Notes: generated from the sequence alone by a model not told the origin. A stretch of 64,000 bases of DNA from Holophagales bacterium (GCA_016719485.1 JADJZB010000031.1:62001-126000); one strand, 5' to 3'. Shown: positions 1-8,935, counted from the stretch's first letter. Program-made: numbers and translations.

Positions 1-1111
1 GGAGGAGCTCCAGGACGATCGCGGCCCAGGGCGCGACGAGAGCCTGGTCGAGCGGGCGGCCGTCCATCCGGTGCAGCCCCATCTTCTTCAGCTGGTCGGG
101 AAGCTCGTCGACCCTGCCGGCGAGGGCGCGCCGGCAGAGGTCGCGGTACCCGCGCGCGAGCCGGAGAGGGACCTCCTTGACGCAGCCGAAGTCGTAGACG
201 ACGACCCGGCCGTCCCTGCGGAACGCGAAGTTCGCGAGGTTCGGGTCGGCGTGGAGGAGGCGGTGCTCGAGGAGGCCGCGCAGGAGGAAGTCGAAGAGGA
301 CGAGGCCCCACCGGTCCTTCAGCTCCTGCGGAATCGCGTCGGAGCAGGCCTCGTCGGGCGAGAGCCCCTCTTCGAACGTCATCGTCAGGATGCGCGCCGT
401 CGAGGCTTCCTCGACGACCCGCGGTATGACGATCTCGGGGACTCCGGCGTGGAGCTCGGTCATCCGGCGGATCCGCTCGGCCTCGTGGAGGTAGTCGAGC
501 TCCTCGCGGAGCCTGGCCTGCAGCTCCTTCCAGATCGGCTCGAAGTCGACCTTCGAGAAGAGCGCGACGACCGACTTCAGCACCCTCCGGAGATTCCCGA
601 GGTCCGCCTCGACGATCCGGTCGATGTCCGGGTACTGGATCTTCACCGCGACCCGCCGCCCGTCGCGCAGGACGGCCCGGTGGACCTGCCCGATGGAGGC
701 CGCCGCGAACGCCTCGGGCTCGAAGCTCGCGAAGATCTGCAGCGGGTCGCCCAGCTCCGCGGCGAGCTGGTCCTCGACCATCTCGAGCGGCAGGCTCGGT
801 GTCTCTCCCTGCAGCGACCGGAGGACGACCGCGACCTCCGGCGGCAGGAACGCCTCCTGGAGGCTGAGCATCTGCCCCACCTTCATCGCCGCGCCCTTCA
901 TGTCTCCGAGCGTCGCGACGAGGCGGTGGGCGTTCTTCACGAGGTCGGCCGACCGGAGAGCCGCCCGCGCGGGCGCCGGGCGGCCCACGCCCGAGAGGCG
1001 GGAGACGACCGTCGACGCTCCCGCCCGGGCGGCGAGGCTCCCCAGCTCGAAGAGCCGGCCGAGGCGGGAAGTCTTGGGAGGGCGGCGGGTCACTCCCCGA
1101 GTTTGACGCAT
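1..1111 (-). CDS. UbiB/ABC1-family atypical kinase, 3' part cut by window edge
   Basis: The reading frame is open at the left edge, so only the first 370 residues are visible. The ABC1/UbiB hallmarks appear in order: KVGQ (residues 77-80), an Ala-rich AAASIGQVH loop, a lysine in VAVKIQYP, HADPNLANF and the DFG-type VYDFGCVKEV. Members of this family are membrane-associated atypical kinases or ATPases needed for ubiquinone or other prenyl-lipid metabolism; the substrate here is not known. The ATG at 1109-1111 is chosen because it gives a basic N-terminus and lies back to back with the divergent E1alpha promoter. A GTG six codons further in is an alternative start. Confidence 0.85.
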   Translation of the reverse strand, partial: MRQTRGVTRRPPKTSRLGRLFELGSLAARAGASTVVSRLSGVGRPAPARAALRSADLVKNAHRLVATLGDMKGAAMKVGQMLSLQEAFLPPEVAVVLRSLQGETPSLPLEMVEDQLAAELGDPLQIFASFEPEAFAAASIGQVHRAVLRDGRRVAVKIQYPDIDRIVEADLGNLRRVLKSVVALFSKVDFEPIWKELQARLREELDYLHEAERIRRMTELHAGVPEIVIPRVVEEASTARILTMTFEEGLSPDEACSDAIPQELKDRWGLVLFDFLLRGLLEHRLLHADPNLANFAFRRDGRVVVYDFGCVKEVPLRLARGYRDLCRRALAGRVDELPDQLKKMGLHRMDGRPLDQALVAPWAAIVLELL

Positions 1112-1132
1112 TGCGGAACCGGTGCCGATAAT
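1103..1132 (+). promoter_or_regulatory. Candidate sigma70-type promoter for the 2-oxoacid dehydrogenase operon
   Basis: TTGACG at 1103-1108 is followed after 18 bases by GATAAT at 1127-1132, 26 bases before the ATG of the E1alpha gene. The -35 half overlaps the first codons of the divergent UbiB-like gene. This is sequence matching only. Confidence 0.5.
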
Positions 1133-1158
1133 GACGAGTTGGGCCTCCGCCCGACGCC

Positions 1159-2172
1159 ATGACCACCTCTCCCGAACAGCAGAAGACCCTCTACCGGCAC
1201 CTCCTTCTCACCCGCCTCCTCGAGGAGCGGATGGTGAGCCTCTACCGGCAGGGGAAGATGACCGGGGGGCTGTTCCGGTGCCTGGGGCAGGAGGCGACGG
1301 CCGTCGGGACGGCGTTCGCGCTGGAGGAGGGAGACCTCCTCGTTCCGATCATCCGCGACCTGGGCGCGACCCTGGTGCGCGGTGCGCGGCCCGTCGACAT
1401 CCTCCGGCAGGTGATGACGAAGGCCGACGCCCCGGCGAGGGGCCGCGACGGGTTCCTGCACTTCTGCCTGCCGGAGAAGGGGCTCTACTCCGCGATCGCG
1501 ATGCTCGGGACGGCCGTTTCGGTGGTCGCCGGGATGGTCCTCGCGGACCGGTATCTCGGGAAGAGGACCGTCGGGATGACCTACCTCGGCGAGGGAGGGA
1601 CCTCGACGGGCGCGTTCCACGAGGGGATCAACTTCGCCGCGGTTCAGAAGCTCCCTCTCGTCGTCGTGCTCGAGTTCAACCGCTACTCCTACTCGACGCC
1701 GTCCGAGATGCAGTGCGGCGCCGCCACCCTCGCCGACAAGGCCGCCGGCTACGGCGTCGCGAGCGCGATCGTGGACGGGAACGACGTCCTCGCCGTCGTC
1801 GAGGCGGCCCGGCGCGCCGTGGCATGGGCGCGCGCGGGAAACGGCCCGTTCCTCCTCGAGTGCAAGACGTACCGCCGGAAGGGGCACGCCGAGCACGACG
1901 GGCAGGCCTACGTCGACGCGGAGGAGCTGGCCGAGTGGACGCGGCGCGACCCGATCGCCCGGTTCGAGCGGCACCTCGACGCGGCCGGCGTGATGGACGC
2001 CGCGGCGCGGGAGGCCGTGAGGGCTGACATCGACGCGGAGCTGGACGCCGCCGTGGCCGAGGCCGAGGCCTCCCCCGCACCGGTCCCCGACCCCGAGTTC
2101 CGGGGCGTGAGAGCCGACGAGGAAGCCGCCGTGAGGCGGCGGGCGGAGACGTTCGTCGGAGGGCTCCGTTGA
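1159..2172 (+). CDS. 2-oxoacid (pyruvate or branched-chain) dehydrogenase E1 component, alpha subunit
   Basis: This 337-residue protein is the thiamine-diphosphate half of an alpha2beta2 E1 that decarboxylates a 2-oxoacid and passes the acyl group to lipoyl-E2. The TPP-binding region is seen near residues 143-175, starting GEGGTSTGAFHEGINFA, followed by a conserved LPLVVVLEFNRYSYSTP strand. Length matches the family. The downstream E1beta gene starts inside the stop codon (TTGA), and E2 follows 30 bases after E1beta, so the three are one operon. Which 2-oxoacid is used cannot be told from the sequence. No E3 (dihydrolipoyl dehydrogenase) lies in this window. Confidence 0.92.
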   Translation: MTTSPEQQKTLYRHLLLTRLLEERMVSLYRQGKMTGGLFRCLGQEATAVGTAFALEEGDLLVPIIRDLGATLVRGARPVDILRQVMTKADAPARGRDGFLHFCLPEKGLYSAIAMLGTAVSVVAGMVLADRYLGKRTVGMTYLGEGGTSTGAFHEGINFAAVQKLPLVVVLEFNRYSYSTPSEMQCGAATLADKAAGYGVASAIVDGNDVLAVVEAARRAVAWARAGNGPFLLECKTYRRKGHAEHDGQAYVDAEELAEWTRRDPIARFERHLDAAGVMDAAAREAVRADIDAELDAAVAEAEASPAPVPDPEFRGVRADEEAAVRRRAETFVGGLR

Positions 2173-3158
2173 GCGGCCGAACGGACCACGAGGTCACCTA
2201 CGTCGACGCGATCCGGATCGCCCTCGCGGAGGAAATGGATCGCGACGAGCGGGTGATCCTCCTCGGCGAGGACATCGGCGTCTACGGCGGCGCGTTCAAG
2301 GCGACGGCGGGCCTTCTCGAGCGATTCGGTCCGCAGCGAGTCATCGACACGCCCGTGGTCGAGGAGGCGATCGTCGGCGCGGCCATCGGCGCCTCATTGA
2401 GGGGCCTGCGCCCCGTCGTCGAGATGCAGTTCTTCGACTTCGCCGCGCGGGCGTTCGACATGATCACGAACTTCGCGGCGAAGCACCGCTACCGGACCGG
2501 CCTCGGCGTCCCGATCGTCATCCGCGGGCCGTCGGGCGCCGGCGTCCACGCGGGGCCGTTCCACTCCCAGAGCCCCGAGGGGTACTTCGCCCGGACACCC
2601 GGTCTCGCGGTCGTCGTTCCCTCGACCGCCGCCGACGCCCGCGGCCTCCTCAAGGCGGCGATCCGCGACGAGGACCCGGTCCTCTTCCTCGAGCACAAGC
2701 TCCTCTACCGGCGGGCGAAGGAAGTCCTTCCTGAAGGCGACGGCGTCGTCCCCCTCGGGAAGGCGGCCGTCCGGCGCACCGGCCGCGACCTGACGATCGT
2801 GACCTACGGGGCGATGGTCCCGCTCGCCCTCGACGCGGCTGCAGAGCTCGCGAAAGGGGGAATCGAGGCCGAGGTCATAGACCTGCGCACCCTTCTCCCG
2901 ATGGACGAGGAGACGGTCGTCGCGTCGGTGAAGAAGACGTCGAGGGCTCTCCTCCTCCACGAGGACGCCCGGACGCTCGGGATCGGGGCCGAGATCGCCG
3001 CCACGCTCGCGGAGAAGGCCTTCGAGTGGCTCGACGCGCCGGTCCTCCGCGTGACCGCCCCCGACACCCCGATACCCTTCGCCCCGAGCCTCGAGGCGGC
3101 GTATCTGCCCGGCCTCTCCACCCTTCTCGCCGCCGCGCGTAGACTCGCGGCGTACTGA
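2169..3158 (+). CDS. 2-oxoacid dehydrogenase E1 component, beta subunit
   Basis: This 329-residue subunit completes the E1 heterotetramer and contributes to TPP and E2 binding. The N-terminal segment ALAEEMDRDERVILLGEDIG and the inner EMQFFDFAARAFDMI strand are typical of transketolase-like beta subunits, and the C-terminal transketolase domain is present (DLRTLLPMDEETVV). It starts with TTG at 2169 overlapping the E1alpha stop codon, implying translational coupling. Confidence 0.92.
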   Translation: MSGRTDHEVTYVDAIRIALAEEMDRDERVILLGEDIGVYGGAFKATAGLLERFGPQRVIDTPVVEEAIVGAAIGASLRGLRPVVEMQFFDFAARAFDMITNFAAKHRYRTGLGVPIVIRGPSGAGVHAGPFHSQSPEGYFARTPGLAVVVPSTAADARGLLKAAIRDEDPVLFLEHKLLYRRAKEVLPEGDGVVPLGKAAVRRTGRDLTIVTYGAMVPLALDAAAELAKGGIEAEVIDLRTLLPMDEETVVASVKKTSRALLLHEDARTLGIGAEIAATLAEKAFEWLDAPVLRVTAPDTPIPFAPSLEAAYLPGLSTLLAAARRLAAY

Positions 3159-3188
3159 CCCGATGAAAGACTGACGGAGAATCGGACC

Positions 3189-4679
3189 ATGCCGACGAAC
3201 GTGATCATGCCGCAGATGGGCGAGTCGATCGCCGAGGGAACCCTGACCCGCTGGATGAAGAAGATCGGCGACAGCGTCAAGCGCGACGAGCCGCTCTTCG
3301 AGATCTCGACCGACAAGGTCGACGCCGAGATTCCTTCCCCTTCCGCCGGCGTTCTCCTCGAGATCCTCGTTCCGGAGGGGACGACCGTTCCGATCAACAC
3401 CGTCGTCGCGAAGATCGGCGAGGCGGGCGAGGCGACGGCGGCCGCGCCCCCTGCGGAGGCGGCAGCCGGTCCCGCTCCTGCACCGGCCCCCGCGGCCGAG
3501 GCTCCCGTCCCCGTGGCCGCGCCCGTCGCCGCTCCCGCTCCGGCCCCGGCCCCGGCCGCCCTCGTCGTGATGCCGCCGCCCGCGTCCACGGCTCCCCCGG
3601 CGGCCCCTCACTTCACGACCCCGCCCCAGGAAGGGGAAACGAAGGAAGACCTCCAGAAGCGCCGCTCTTCGCCGGTGGTGCGGGTCATCGCCGAGGAGAA
3701 GGGTGTCGACCTGGCGCAGGTTCCCGGCACGGGCATCTCCGGTCGCGTGACGAAGTCGGACCTCACCGCGTTCCTCGAGGCCGGAGGCACACCCGCTCCC
3801 GCTCCCGCTCCCGCGGCCGCGGCCACCGCGCATTCGCCGGCTCCGGCCCCGGCCACCGTCGCAGTCCCTGCCGCGCCCGTCGCCCCGGTCGCAGCGGCGG
3901 CTCCTCCCGTTCCGGCCGCCCCCACCAGGCCCACGCCCGCCATTCCCGTCATTGCCTTCCCCGCCGGCGCGAACGTGTCGGTCGAGGCGATGTCGCCGAT
4001 GCGCAAGAAGATCGCCCAGCGGATGGTCGAGTCGAAGGCGACCTCGGCCCACGTCGCCACCGTGTTCGAAGTCGACTACACGGCCATCGCGAAGCTGCGC
4101 GAGAAGGTGAAGGACCGCTTCGCAGCCCAGTACGGGACGAAGCTTTCCTACATGCCCTTCATCTTCAAGGCGGTCATCGCCGGCCTGAAGGCTCGGCCCT
4201 CCGTCAACGCGTCGGTCTCGGGCGACGACATCGTCTACCACCGCGACATCAACCTCGGCGTGGCCGTCTCGCTCGACTGGGGCCTCATCGTCCCGGTCAT
4301 CAAGAACGCCGACGATCTTTCGCTCGTCGGCCTGGCCCGCGCCGCCAACGACCTCGCCGGCCGGGCGCGGACGAAGAAGCTCCTCCCCGACGACGTGCAG
4401 GGAGGCACCTTCACCATCACGAACCCTGGCGTCTACGGCTCCCTTTTCGGCACGCCGATCATCAACCAGCCGCAGGTGGCCATCCTGAACATCGGGACGA
4501 TCGAGAAGCGGGCGAAGGTCGTCGAGCTGCCCGACGGCACCGACACCATCGCCGTCCGGACGATGGGCTACCTGGCTCTCTCGTTCGACCACCGGCTCGT
4601 CGACGGCGCCGAGGCCGACGCGTTCATGGGCGTCGTCAAGGCCACGCTCGAGAGCGGGAGCTTCCCGGAGATCGATTGA
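3189..4679 (+). CDS. Dihydrolipoamide acyltransferase (E2) of a 2-oxoacid dehydrogenase complex
   Basis: This 496-residue protein accepts the acyl group on a lipoyl lysine and transfers it to CoA. Domains in order: one lipoyl domain with the target lysine in EISTDKVDAE (Lys43); a long Ala/Pro linker; a peripheral-subunit-binding domain near residues 157-197 (SSPVVRVIAEEKGVDL...GRVTKSDL); a second Ala/Pro linker; and the catalytic CAT domain ending in the active-site HRLVDG near residue 467. The linkers are longer and more Pro-rich than average. LipB, which supplies the octanoyl precursor of lipoate, is encoded about 1 kb downstream. Confidence 0.93.
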   Translation: MPTNVIMPQMGESIAEGTLTRWMKKIGDSVKRDEPLFEISTDKVDAEIPSPSAGVLLEILVPEGTTVPINTVVAKIGEAGEATAAAPPAEAAAGPAPAPAPAAEAPVPVAAPVAAPAPAPAPAALVVMPPPASTAPPAAPHFTTPPQEGETKEDLQKRRSSPVVRVIAEEKGVDLAQVPGTGISGRVTKSDLTAFLEAGGTPAPAPAPAAAATAHSPAPAPATVAVPAAPVAPVAAAAPPVPAAPTRPTPAIPVIAFPAGANVSVEAMSPMRKKIAQRMVESKATSAHVATVFEVDYTAIAKLREKVKDRFAAQYGTKLSYMPFIFKAVIAGLKARPSVNASVSGDDIVYHRDINLGVAVSLDWGLIVPVIKNADDLSLVGLARAANDLAGRARTKKLLPDDVQGGTFTITNPGVYGSLFGTPIINQPQVAILNIGTIEKRAKVVELPDGTDTIAVRTMGYLALSFDHRLVDGAEADAFMGVVKATLESGSFPEID

Positions 4680-4713
4680 CTTGAGGACGGCCTCGCACGG
4701 CCGCGGGAAACGG

Positions 4714-4741
4714 GAACGGGGGGCCTCCGGGCTCCCCGTTC
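4714..4741. terminator. Stem-loop after the E2 gene, terminator-like without a T-run
   Basis: GAACGGGG at 4714-4721 pairs with CCCCGTTC at 4734-4741 around a 12-base loop, 35 bases after the E2 stop codon. No T-tract follows, so intrinsic termination is uncertain; the hairpin may stabilise the mRNA end. Confidence 0.4.
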
Positions 4742-4780
4742 TCGTTCCGGCAGCACGGAAGCCGCGGTGACGGGAGGCGC

Positions 4781-5713
4781 GTGAGGGGATTCGCAGGAAC
4801 GACCTACGACGAGGTGCCCTACCTGGCCGCCTCGTTCGCGCACACGCATCCGGAGGTCCTGGCGGCAACGGCCCTCAGGTGCGGACTCGAACCGCCCCCT
4901 CTCGCCGGCGCCCGCGTCCTCGAGCTGGGCTGCGGCCGCGGCGCGAACCTCGTCCCCATGGCCTGGACCATGCCCGACGCCGCGTTCGTCGGCATCGACC
5001 TCTCCCAGAAGCAGATCCAGGAAGCAAAGGCCACGGCCGCGGAGGCTGGAACGGCGAACGCCACGTTTCACGCAATGGACCTTCGCGACCTCGACGAGAG
5101 CTTCGGCCGGTTCGACTACGTCATCGGGCACGGCCTCTACTCGTGGGTCCCGCCCGACGTCCAGGAGGCGCTCCTCGAGGTCTGCGCGCAGCGGCTGTCG
5201 CCGAACGGCATCGTCTATCTCAGCTACAACACCTTCCCCGGCTGGCACCTCGGGCTCATGTTCCGGGAGATGATGCTCTTCCGGATCCGGAAGACCCCGG
5301 ACCCCGCCGAGCGCCTCCGCCAGGTGCGGGAGCTCATGCGCTTCCTCGCAACTTCCGCGAAGGCCGAAGGGACCCTCTGGTCGATCCTCCTCGAGGAGCA
5401 GGCCTCGTACGTCGAGGAAGCGAAAGACTGGTACCTCCTCCACGACGACCTGGAGGCGGAGAACAACCCCGTTTATTTCTCGGAGATGGTCGAGCGTGTC
5501 GGAAGGCACGGCCTCCAGTACGTGGCGGAAGTGCGTCACGGGAGCCCGGACGAGACCCGGGCCCCGGAGGTCGACCAGACCCTCGACCGGCTCGCCACGA
5601 GCCGGATCGAGCGGGAGCAGTACCTCGACTTCCTCGACAACGGCCGGTTCCGGCGAAGCCTCTTCTGTCACGCCGGGCTCACTCTCGCTCCCGGACCGGT
5701 TCCCGGCTCCTGA
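4781..5713 (+). CDS. Class I SAM-dependent methyltransferase with methyltransferase regulatory domain
   Basis: This 310-residue protein has a SAM-binding motif I, VLELGCGRGANLVPMA (about residues 45-60), an acidic GIDLSQ strand end and a FDYVIGHGLYSWVP motif. The section that follows (VQEALLEVCAQRLSPNGIVYLSYNTFPGW and the stretch after it) resembles the MethyTransf_Reg family. Relatives of this type are usually near 500 residues with a further C-terminal domain; this one stops shortly after the regulatory part, where lipB begins 24 bases on. The GTG start has a GGGAGG ribosome site. The methyl acceptor is unknown. Confidence 0.75.
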   Translation: MRGFAGTTYDEVPYLAASFAHTHPEVLAATALRCGLEPPPLAGARVLELGCGRGANLVPMAWTMPDAAFVGIDLSQKQIQEAKATAAEAGTANATFHAMDLRDLDESFGRFDYVIGHGLYSWVPPDVQEALLEVCAQRLSPNGIVYLSYNTFPGWHLGLMFREMMLFRIRKTPDPAERLRQVRELMRFLATSAKAEGTLWSILLEEQASYVEEAKDWYLLHDDLEAENNPVYFSEMVERVGRHGLQYVAEVRHGSPDETRAPEVDQTLDRLATSRIEREQYLDFLDNGRFRRSLFCHAGLTLAPGPVPGS

Positions 5714-5736
5714 CGAGCTGCTACATTCCCGCCAGA

Positions 5737-6444
5737 ATGCGCCGCGACCTCGACGTCGTCTCCCTCCTCCCGCTCGGACCGCGTCCCTACGACGACGTCG
5801 TCGCTCTCCAGCAGGACGCCCGGAACCGGGCGAAGGCGGGAGGGCGGGAAACCCTCTTCCTCCTCGAGCACCAGGACGTCATCACCGTGGGGAGGAACGC
5901 GGGGACCGGCGACCTCCACGTCCCCGCCGGCCGGCTCGAGAGCCTCGGCATCACCCTCCGCACGTCGGACCGCGGCGGGAAGCTGACGTTCCACGGGCCG
6001 GGCCAGCTCGTCGCCTACCCGATCCTCCGCCTCGAGGGAGGAGAGAGGGACGTCAAGCTCCTGGTGCGGCGCCTCGAGGAGGTCCTCATCCTCACGGCGG
6101 CCGATTTCGGCGTCGACGCCCGGAGAAGCGACGTCCCGGCACGGTGGTCGTCGGTGTGGGTGGGAAACGACAAGCTCGCCGCCATCGGCGTCCACCTCTC
6201 CGACTGGGTGACGACGCACGGCGTCGCCCTGAACGTCTCGACGCAGCTCGAGCGCTTCGACCTGTTCGTCCCGTGCGGCATCCCGGACGGCGGCGTGACG
6301 TCGCTCGAGCGGGCGCGTCCCGGACTTCCTCCGCCCTCCGTGGCCGAAGCGGCGGAGCGCTTCATCGTCCACTTCGCCTCTGTCTTCGACCGCGAGCCGC
6401 TCCGGACCACCTCCCCTGCCGTCGCGGCCACCACCGGCGCCTGA
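5737..6444 (+). CDS. lipB: Octanoyl-[acyl-carrier-protein]:protein N-octanoyltransferase LipB
   Basis: LipB moves octanoate from acyl carrier protein to the lipoyl lysine of E2 or H-protein, the first step of de novo lipoylation. The 235-residue frame shows the family signatures FLLEHQDVITVGRNAG, RGGKLTFHGPGQLVAYPI and, later, KLAAIGVHLSDWVTTHGVALNV, with the catalytic Lys in the KLAAIGVH loop and the cysteine in VPCGIPDGGVTS. The ATG at 5737 follows the methyltransferase closely. Its position after the E2 gene fits a shared role in oxoacid dehydrogenase maturation. No lipA is seen in this window. Confidence 0.93.
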   Translation: MRRDLDVVSLLPLGPRPYDDVVALQQDARNRAKAGGRETLFLLEHQDVITVGRNAGTGDLHVPAGRLESLGITLRTSDRGGKLTFHGPGQLVAYPILRLEGGERDVKLLVRRLEEVLILTAADFGVDARRSDVPARWSSVWVGNDKLAAIGVHLSDWVTTHGVALNVSTQLERFDLFVPCGIPDGGVTSLERARPGLPPPSVAEAAERFIVHFASVFDREPLRTTSPAVAATTGA

Positions 6445-6455
6445 TCGCCTCGCCC

Positions 6456-6461
6456 TATACT
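6456..6461 (+). promoter_or_regulatory. Candidate -10 box for the hyp operon
   Basis: TATACT at 6456-6461 lies 25 bases before the hypC ATG in otherwise GC-rich sequence. No convincing -35 hexamer is seen at the right distance. Confidence 0.35.
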
Positions 6462-6486
6462 TCCCGCCTTCCCGAAGGGGGTCGCC

Positions 6487-6753
6487 ATGTGCCTCGGTGT
6501 TCCCGGCCAGATCCTCCGCATCGACGAGAGCCCCGTCGGCATGACGATGGGGATCGTCAGCTTCGGCGGCGTGACGAAGGAGATCTGCCTCGCCTACGTT
6601 CCCGAGGCGGTGGTCGGCGACTACGTCCTCGTCCACGTCGGCTTCGCGATCTCGAAGATCGACGAGGAACACGCCAACGACATCTGGGCGGCGCTCGAGG
6701 AGATGGGCGAGCTCGGGGGCCCCGAGAGCCCGACGAAGGCCGACGCTTCGTGA
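6487..6753 (+). CDS. hypC: Hydrogenase maturation chaperone HypC
   Basis: This 88-residue protein begins MCLGVPGQI, with the family's essential Cys2. HypC binds the Fe(CN)2CO precursor together with HypD and delivers it to the large subunit of NiFe-hydrogenase. Length is normal. The stop codon overlaps the GTG start of hypD (GTGA), so the two are translationally coupled, and hypE follows. HypA, HypB, HypF and the hydrogenase subunits are not encoded in this window. Confidence 0.95.
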   Translation: MCLGVPGQILRIDESPVGMTMGIVSFGGVTKEICLAYVPEAVVGDYVLVHVGFAISKIDEEHANDIWAALEEMGELGGPESPTKADAS

Positions 6754-7835
6754 AATTCGTCGACGAGTACCGCAGCGAGGCGGACGTCCGGAAGGTCGCC
6801 GACTCGATCCGCGCGCTCGTCACCCGTCCCTGGACCCTCATGGAGATCTGCGGCGGGCAGACCCACACGCTCATCAAGTACGGGCTCGACCGGATGCTCC
6901 CCGACCTCGTCACGCTCGTCCACGGGCCGGGCTGCCCCGTCTGCGTCACGCCGCTCGAGCTCATCGACCGGGCCGTCGCCATCGCCCGCCGCCCCGAGGT
7001 CACGTTCGCCTCGTTCGGCGACATGCTCCGCGTCCCCGGCTCCGAGCTCGACCTCCTCTCGGTGAAGGCCCGCGGCGGCGACGTGCGGATGCTCTACTCG
7101 CCGCTCGACGCGGTCCGCCTCGCGCAGAAGCTGCCGGAGAGGCAGGTCGTCTTCTTCGCCGTCGGCTTCGAGACGACGGCCCCGGCCATCGCCGGCGCGC
7201 TCCTCGAGGCGGAACGGCTCGACCTCCCGAACTTCTCGGTCCTCGTGTCGCACGTTCTCGTCCCGCCCGCGATGGAGGCGCTCCTTTCCTCACCGGCCTG
7301 CCTCGTGAAGGGGTTCCTCGCCGCGGGGCACGTCTGCACCGTCATGGGGACGCACGAGTACGACCCGATCGCGGAGAGATACCGGATCCCGATCGTCGTC
7401 ACCGGATTCGAGCCGCTCGACCTGATGGTCGGCATCCGGATGACGCTCGCGGCCCTCGAGGAAGGGCGCCACGGCGTCGAGATCCAGTACTCCCGCTGCG
7501 TCACGCCCGGCGGCAACCTGCCCGCGCAGAAGCTCCTCTCGGAGGTCTTCGAGACGTGCGACAGGCCGTGGCGCGGCATCGGCGTCATCCCGAAGAGCGG
7601 CTACGCCCTGACCCCACGCTTCCTGAGGTTCGACGCGGCGAAGCGCTTCGACGTCGAGACCGTCACCGCAGAGGAGCCCGCGGTCTGCATCGCGGGATCG
7701 ATCCTCCAGGGGCTCGCCAAGCCGCGCGACTGCGCCGCGTTCGGCAGGGAGTGCAGGCCCGAAAAGCCGCTCGGCGCGCCGATGGTCTCTTCCGAAGGGG
7801 CCTGCGCGGCCTACTACTCCTACGGCCGCGAGTGA
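6750..7835 (+). CDS. hypD: Hydrogenase formation protein HypD
   Basis: HypD is the scaffold on which cyanide and CO are attached to iron for NiFe-hydrogenase. The 361-residue frame has the MEICGGQTHTLIKYGLD and HGPGCPVCVTP motifs, GFETTAP, and a C-terminal Cys-rich part (CAAFGRECRPEKPLGAPMVSSEGACAAYY) that fits the Fe4S4 site. The GTG at 6750 is preferred because it gives the coupled GTGA overlap with hypC and starts right at the conserved KFVDEYR. Confidence 0.95.
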   Translation: MKFVDEYRSEADVRKVADSIRALVTRPWTLMEICGGQTHTLIKYGLDRMLPDLVTLVHGPGCPVCVTPLELIDRAVAIARRPEVTFASFGDMLRVPGSELDLLSVKARGGDVRMLYSPLDAVRLAQKLPERQVVFFAVGFETTAPAIAGALLEAERLDLPNFSVLVSHVLVPPAMEALLSSPACLVKGFLAAGHVCTVMGTHEYDPIAERYRIPIVVTGFEPLDLMVGIRMTLAALEEGRHGVEIQYSRCVTPGGNLPAQKLLSEVFETCDRPWRGIGVIPKSGYALTPRFLRFDAAKRFDVETVTAEEPAVCIAGSILQGLAKPRDCAAFGRECRPEKPLGAPMVSSEGACAAYYSYGRE

Positions 7836-7851
7836 GGATCGGGGGAGAGCG

Positions 7852-8919
7852 ATGAGCGACGACCTCGGCGAGAAGCTCCTGGCGCTCTCCTGCCCCGTTC
7901 CCGTCTCCGACACCCCCAACATCCTCCTCGGGCACGGCGGCGGCGGCCGCCTCTCCCAGATGCTCGTCGAGAAGATGTTCGCGGCGTCGTTCGACAACGC
8001 CGCGCTCTCCGAGATGCACGACGGCGCGGTCCTGCCCGTCCCGGCCGGCCGGCTCGCCTTCTCGACCGACTCCTTCGTCGTCCGCCCCTACTTCTTCCCG
8101 GGCGGCGACATCGGCTCCCTCGCCGTCCACGGCACCGTGAACGACCTCGCGATGTGCGGGGCGCGGCCCCTCGCCCTCTCCTCGGCGCTCATCCTCGAGG
8201 AGGGGCTCCCGATGGAGGACCTCTGGCGGATCACCCGGTCGATGGCCGAGGCGGCGAAGGCCGCGGGCGTCTCCATCGTCACGGGCGACACGAAGGTCGT
8301 CGATCGCGGAAAGGGCGACGGCATCTTCGTCAACGTCTCCGGCGTCGGCCTCGTCCCGGACGGCATCGAGATCTCGCCGCGGAGGGCGAGGCCCGGCGAC
8401 GTCATCCTCGTCTCCGGAGCGATCGCCCAGCACGGCATCGCGATCATGGCGCTGCGCGAAGGGCTCGAGTTCGGAACGACGGTCGAGACCGACTCCGCGC
8501 CGCTCCACGGAATGGTCGCGAGCCTCCTCGACGCCCTCGGCGGCGACGTCCACGTCCTGCGCGACCCGACCCGCGGCGGCGTCGCCTCGGTCCTCAACGA
8601 GATCGCGAAGGCCGCGGGGACCGGGGTGTCGATCACGGAGACCGCGTTCCCGATCGCCGAGGAGGTCCGCGGCGCCTGCGAGATCCTGGGGCTCGACCCT
8701 CTCTACGTCGCCAACGAGGGGAAGCTCCTCGCGTTCGTGGCCCGCGACCGTGCCGACCAGGCGCTCGCCCTGCTGCGCGCCCACCGCTACGGCGCGGAGG
8801 CGGCGATCGTCGGCGAGGTGACGGACGAGCACCCGGGGAGGGTCGTCCTGAAGAGCCGCGTCGGCGGCCGGCGCGTCGTCGACCTCCTGACGGGCGACCA
8901 GCTCCCGCGGATCTGCTAG
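7852..8919 (+). CDS. hypE: Hydrogenase maturation protein HypE, thiocyanate-forming
   Basis: HypE dehydrates the carbamoyl group attached to its C-terminal cysteine to give thiocyanate, the source of the iron-bound cyanide. This 355-residue protein ends exactly in PRIC, the carboxyl-terminal signature carrying that cysteine, and contains the GHGGGGRLSQML start and the ATP-binding segments of the PurM/SelD-like fold (FSTDSFVV, GTVNDLAMCGARP). It starts 16 bases after hypD behind a GGGGGAGAGCG ribosome site. Confidence 0.95.
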   Translation: MSDDLGEKLLALSCPVPVSDTPNILLGHGGGGRLSQMLVEKMFAASFDNAALSEMHDGAVLPVPAGRLAFSTDSFVVRPYFFPGGDIGSLAVHGTVNDLAMCGARPLALSSALILEEGLPMEDLWRITRSMAEAAKAAGVSIVTGDTKVVDRGKGDGIFVNVSGVGLVPDGIEISPRRARPGDVILVSGAIAQHGIAIMALREGLEFGTTVETDSAPLHGMVASLLDALGGDVHVLRDPTRGGVASVLNEIAKAAGTGVSITETAFPIAEEVRGACEILGLDPLYVANEGKLLAFVARDRADQALALLRAHRYGAEAAIVGEVTDEHPGRVVLKSRVGGRRVVDLLTGDQLPRIC

Positions 8920-8935
8920 CGGCCTCGCCGCGGTG

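Noticed and set aside
2394..4868. Long minus-strand open frame opposite E1beta and E2
   Set aside because: It lies antisense to well-recognised dehydrogenase genes, is made of low-complexity Gly/Arg stretches and has no family likeness; high GC removes stop codons.
5496..7835. One long plus-strand frame joining the methyltransferase region to hypD
   Set aside because: Only its last third is protein-like (hypD); the upstream part is a shadow of lipB and hypC.
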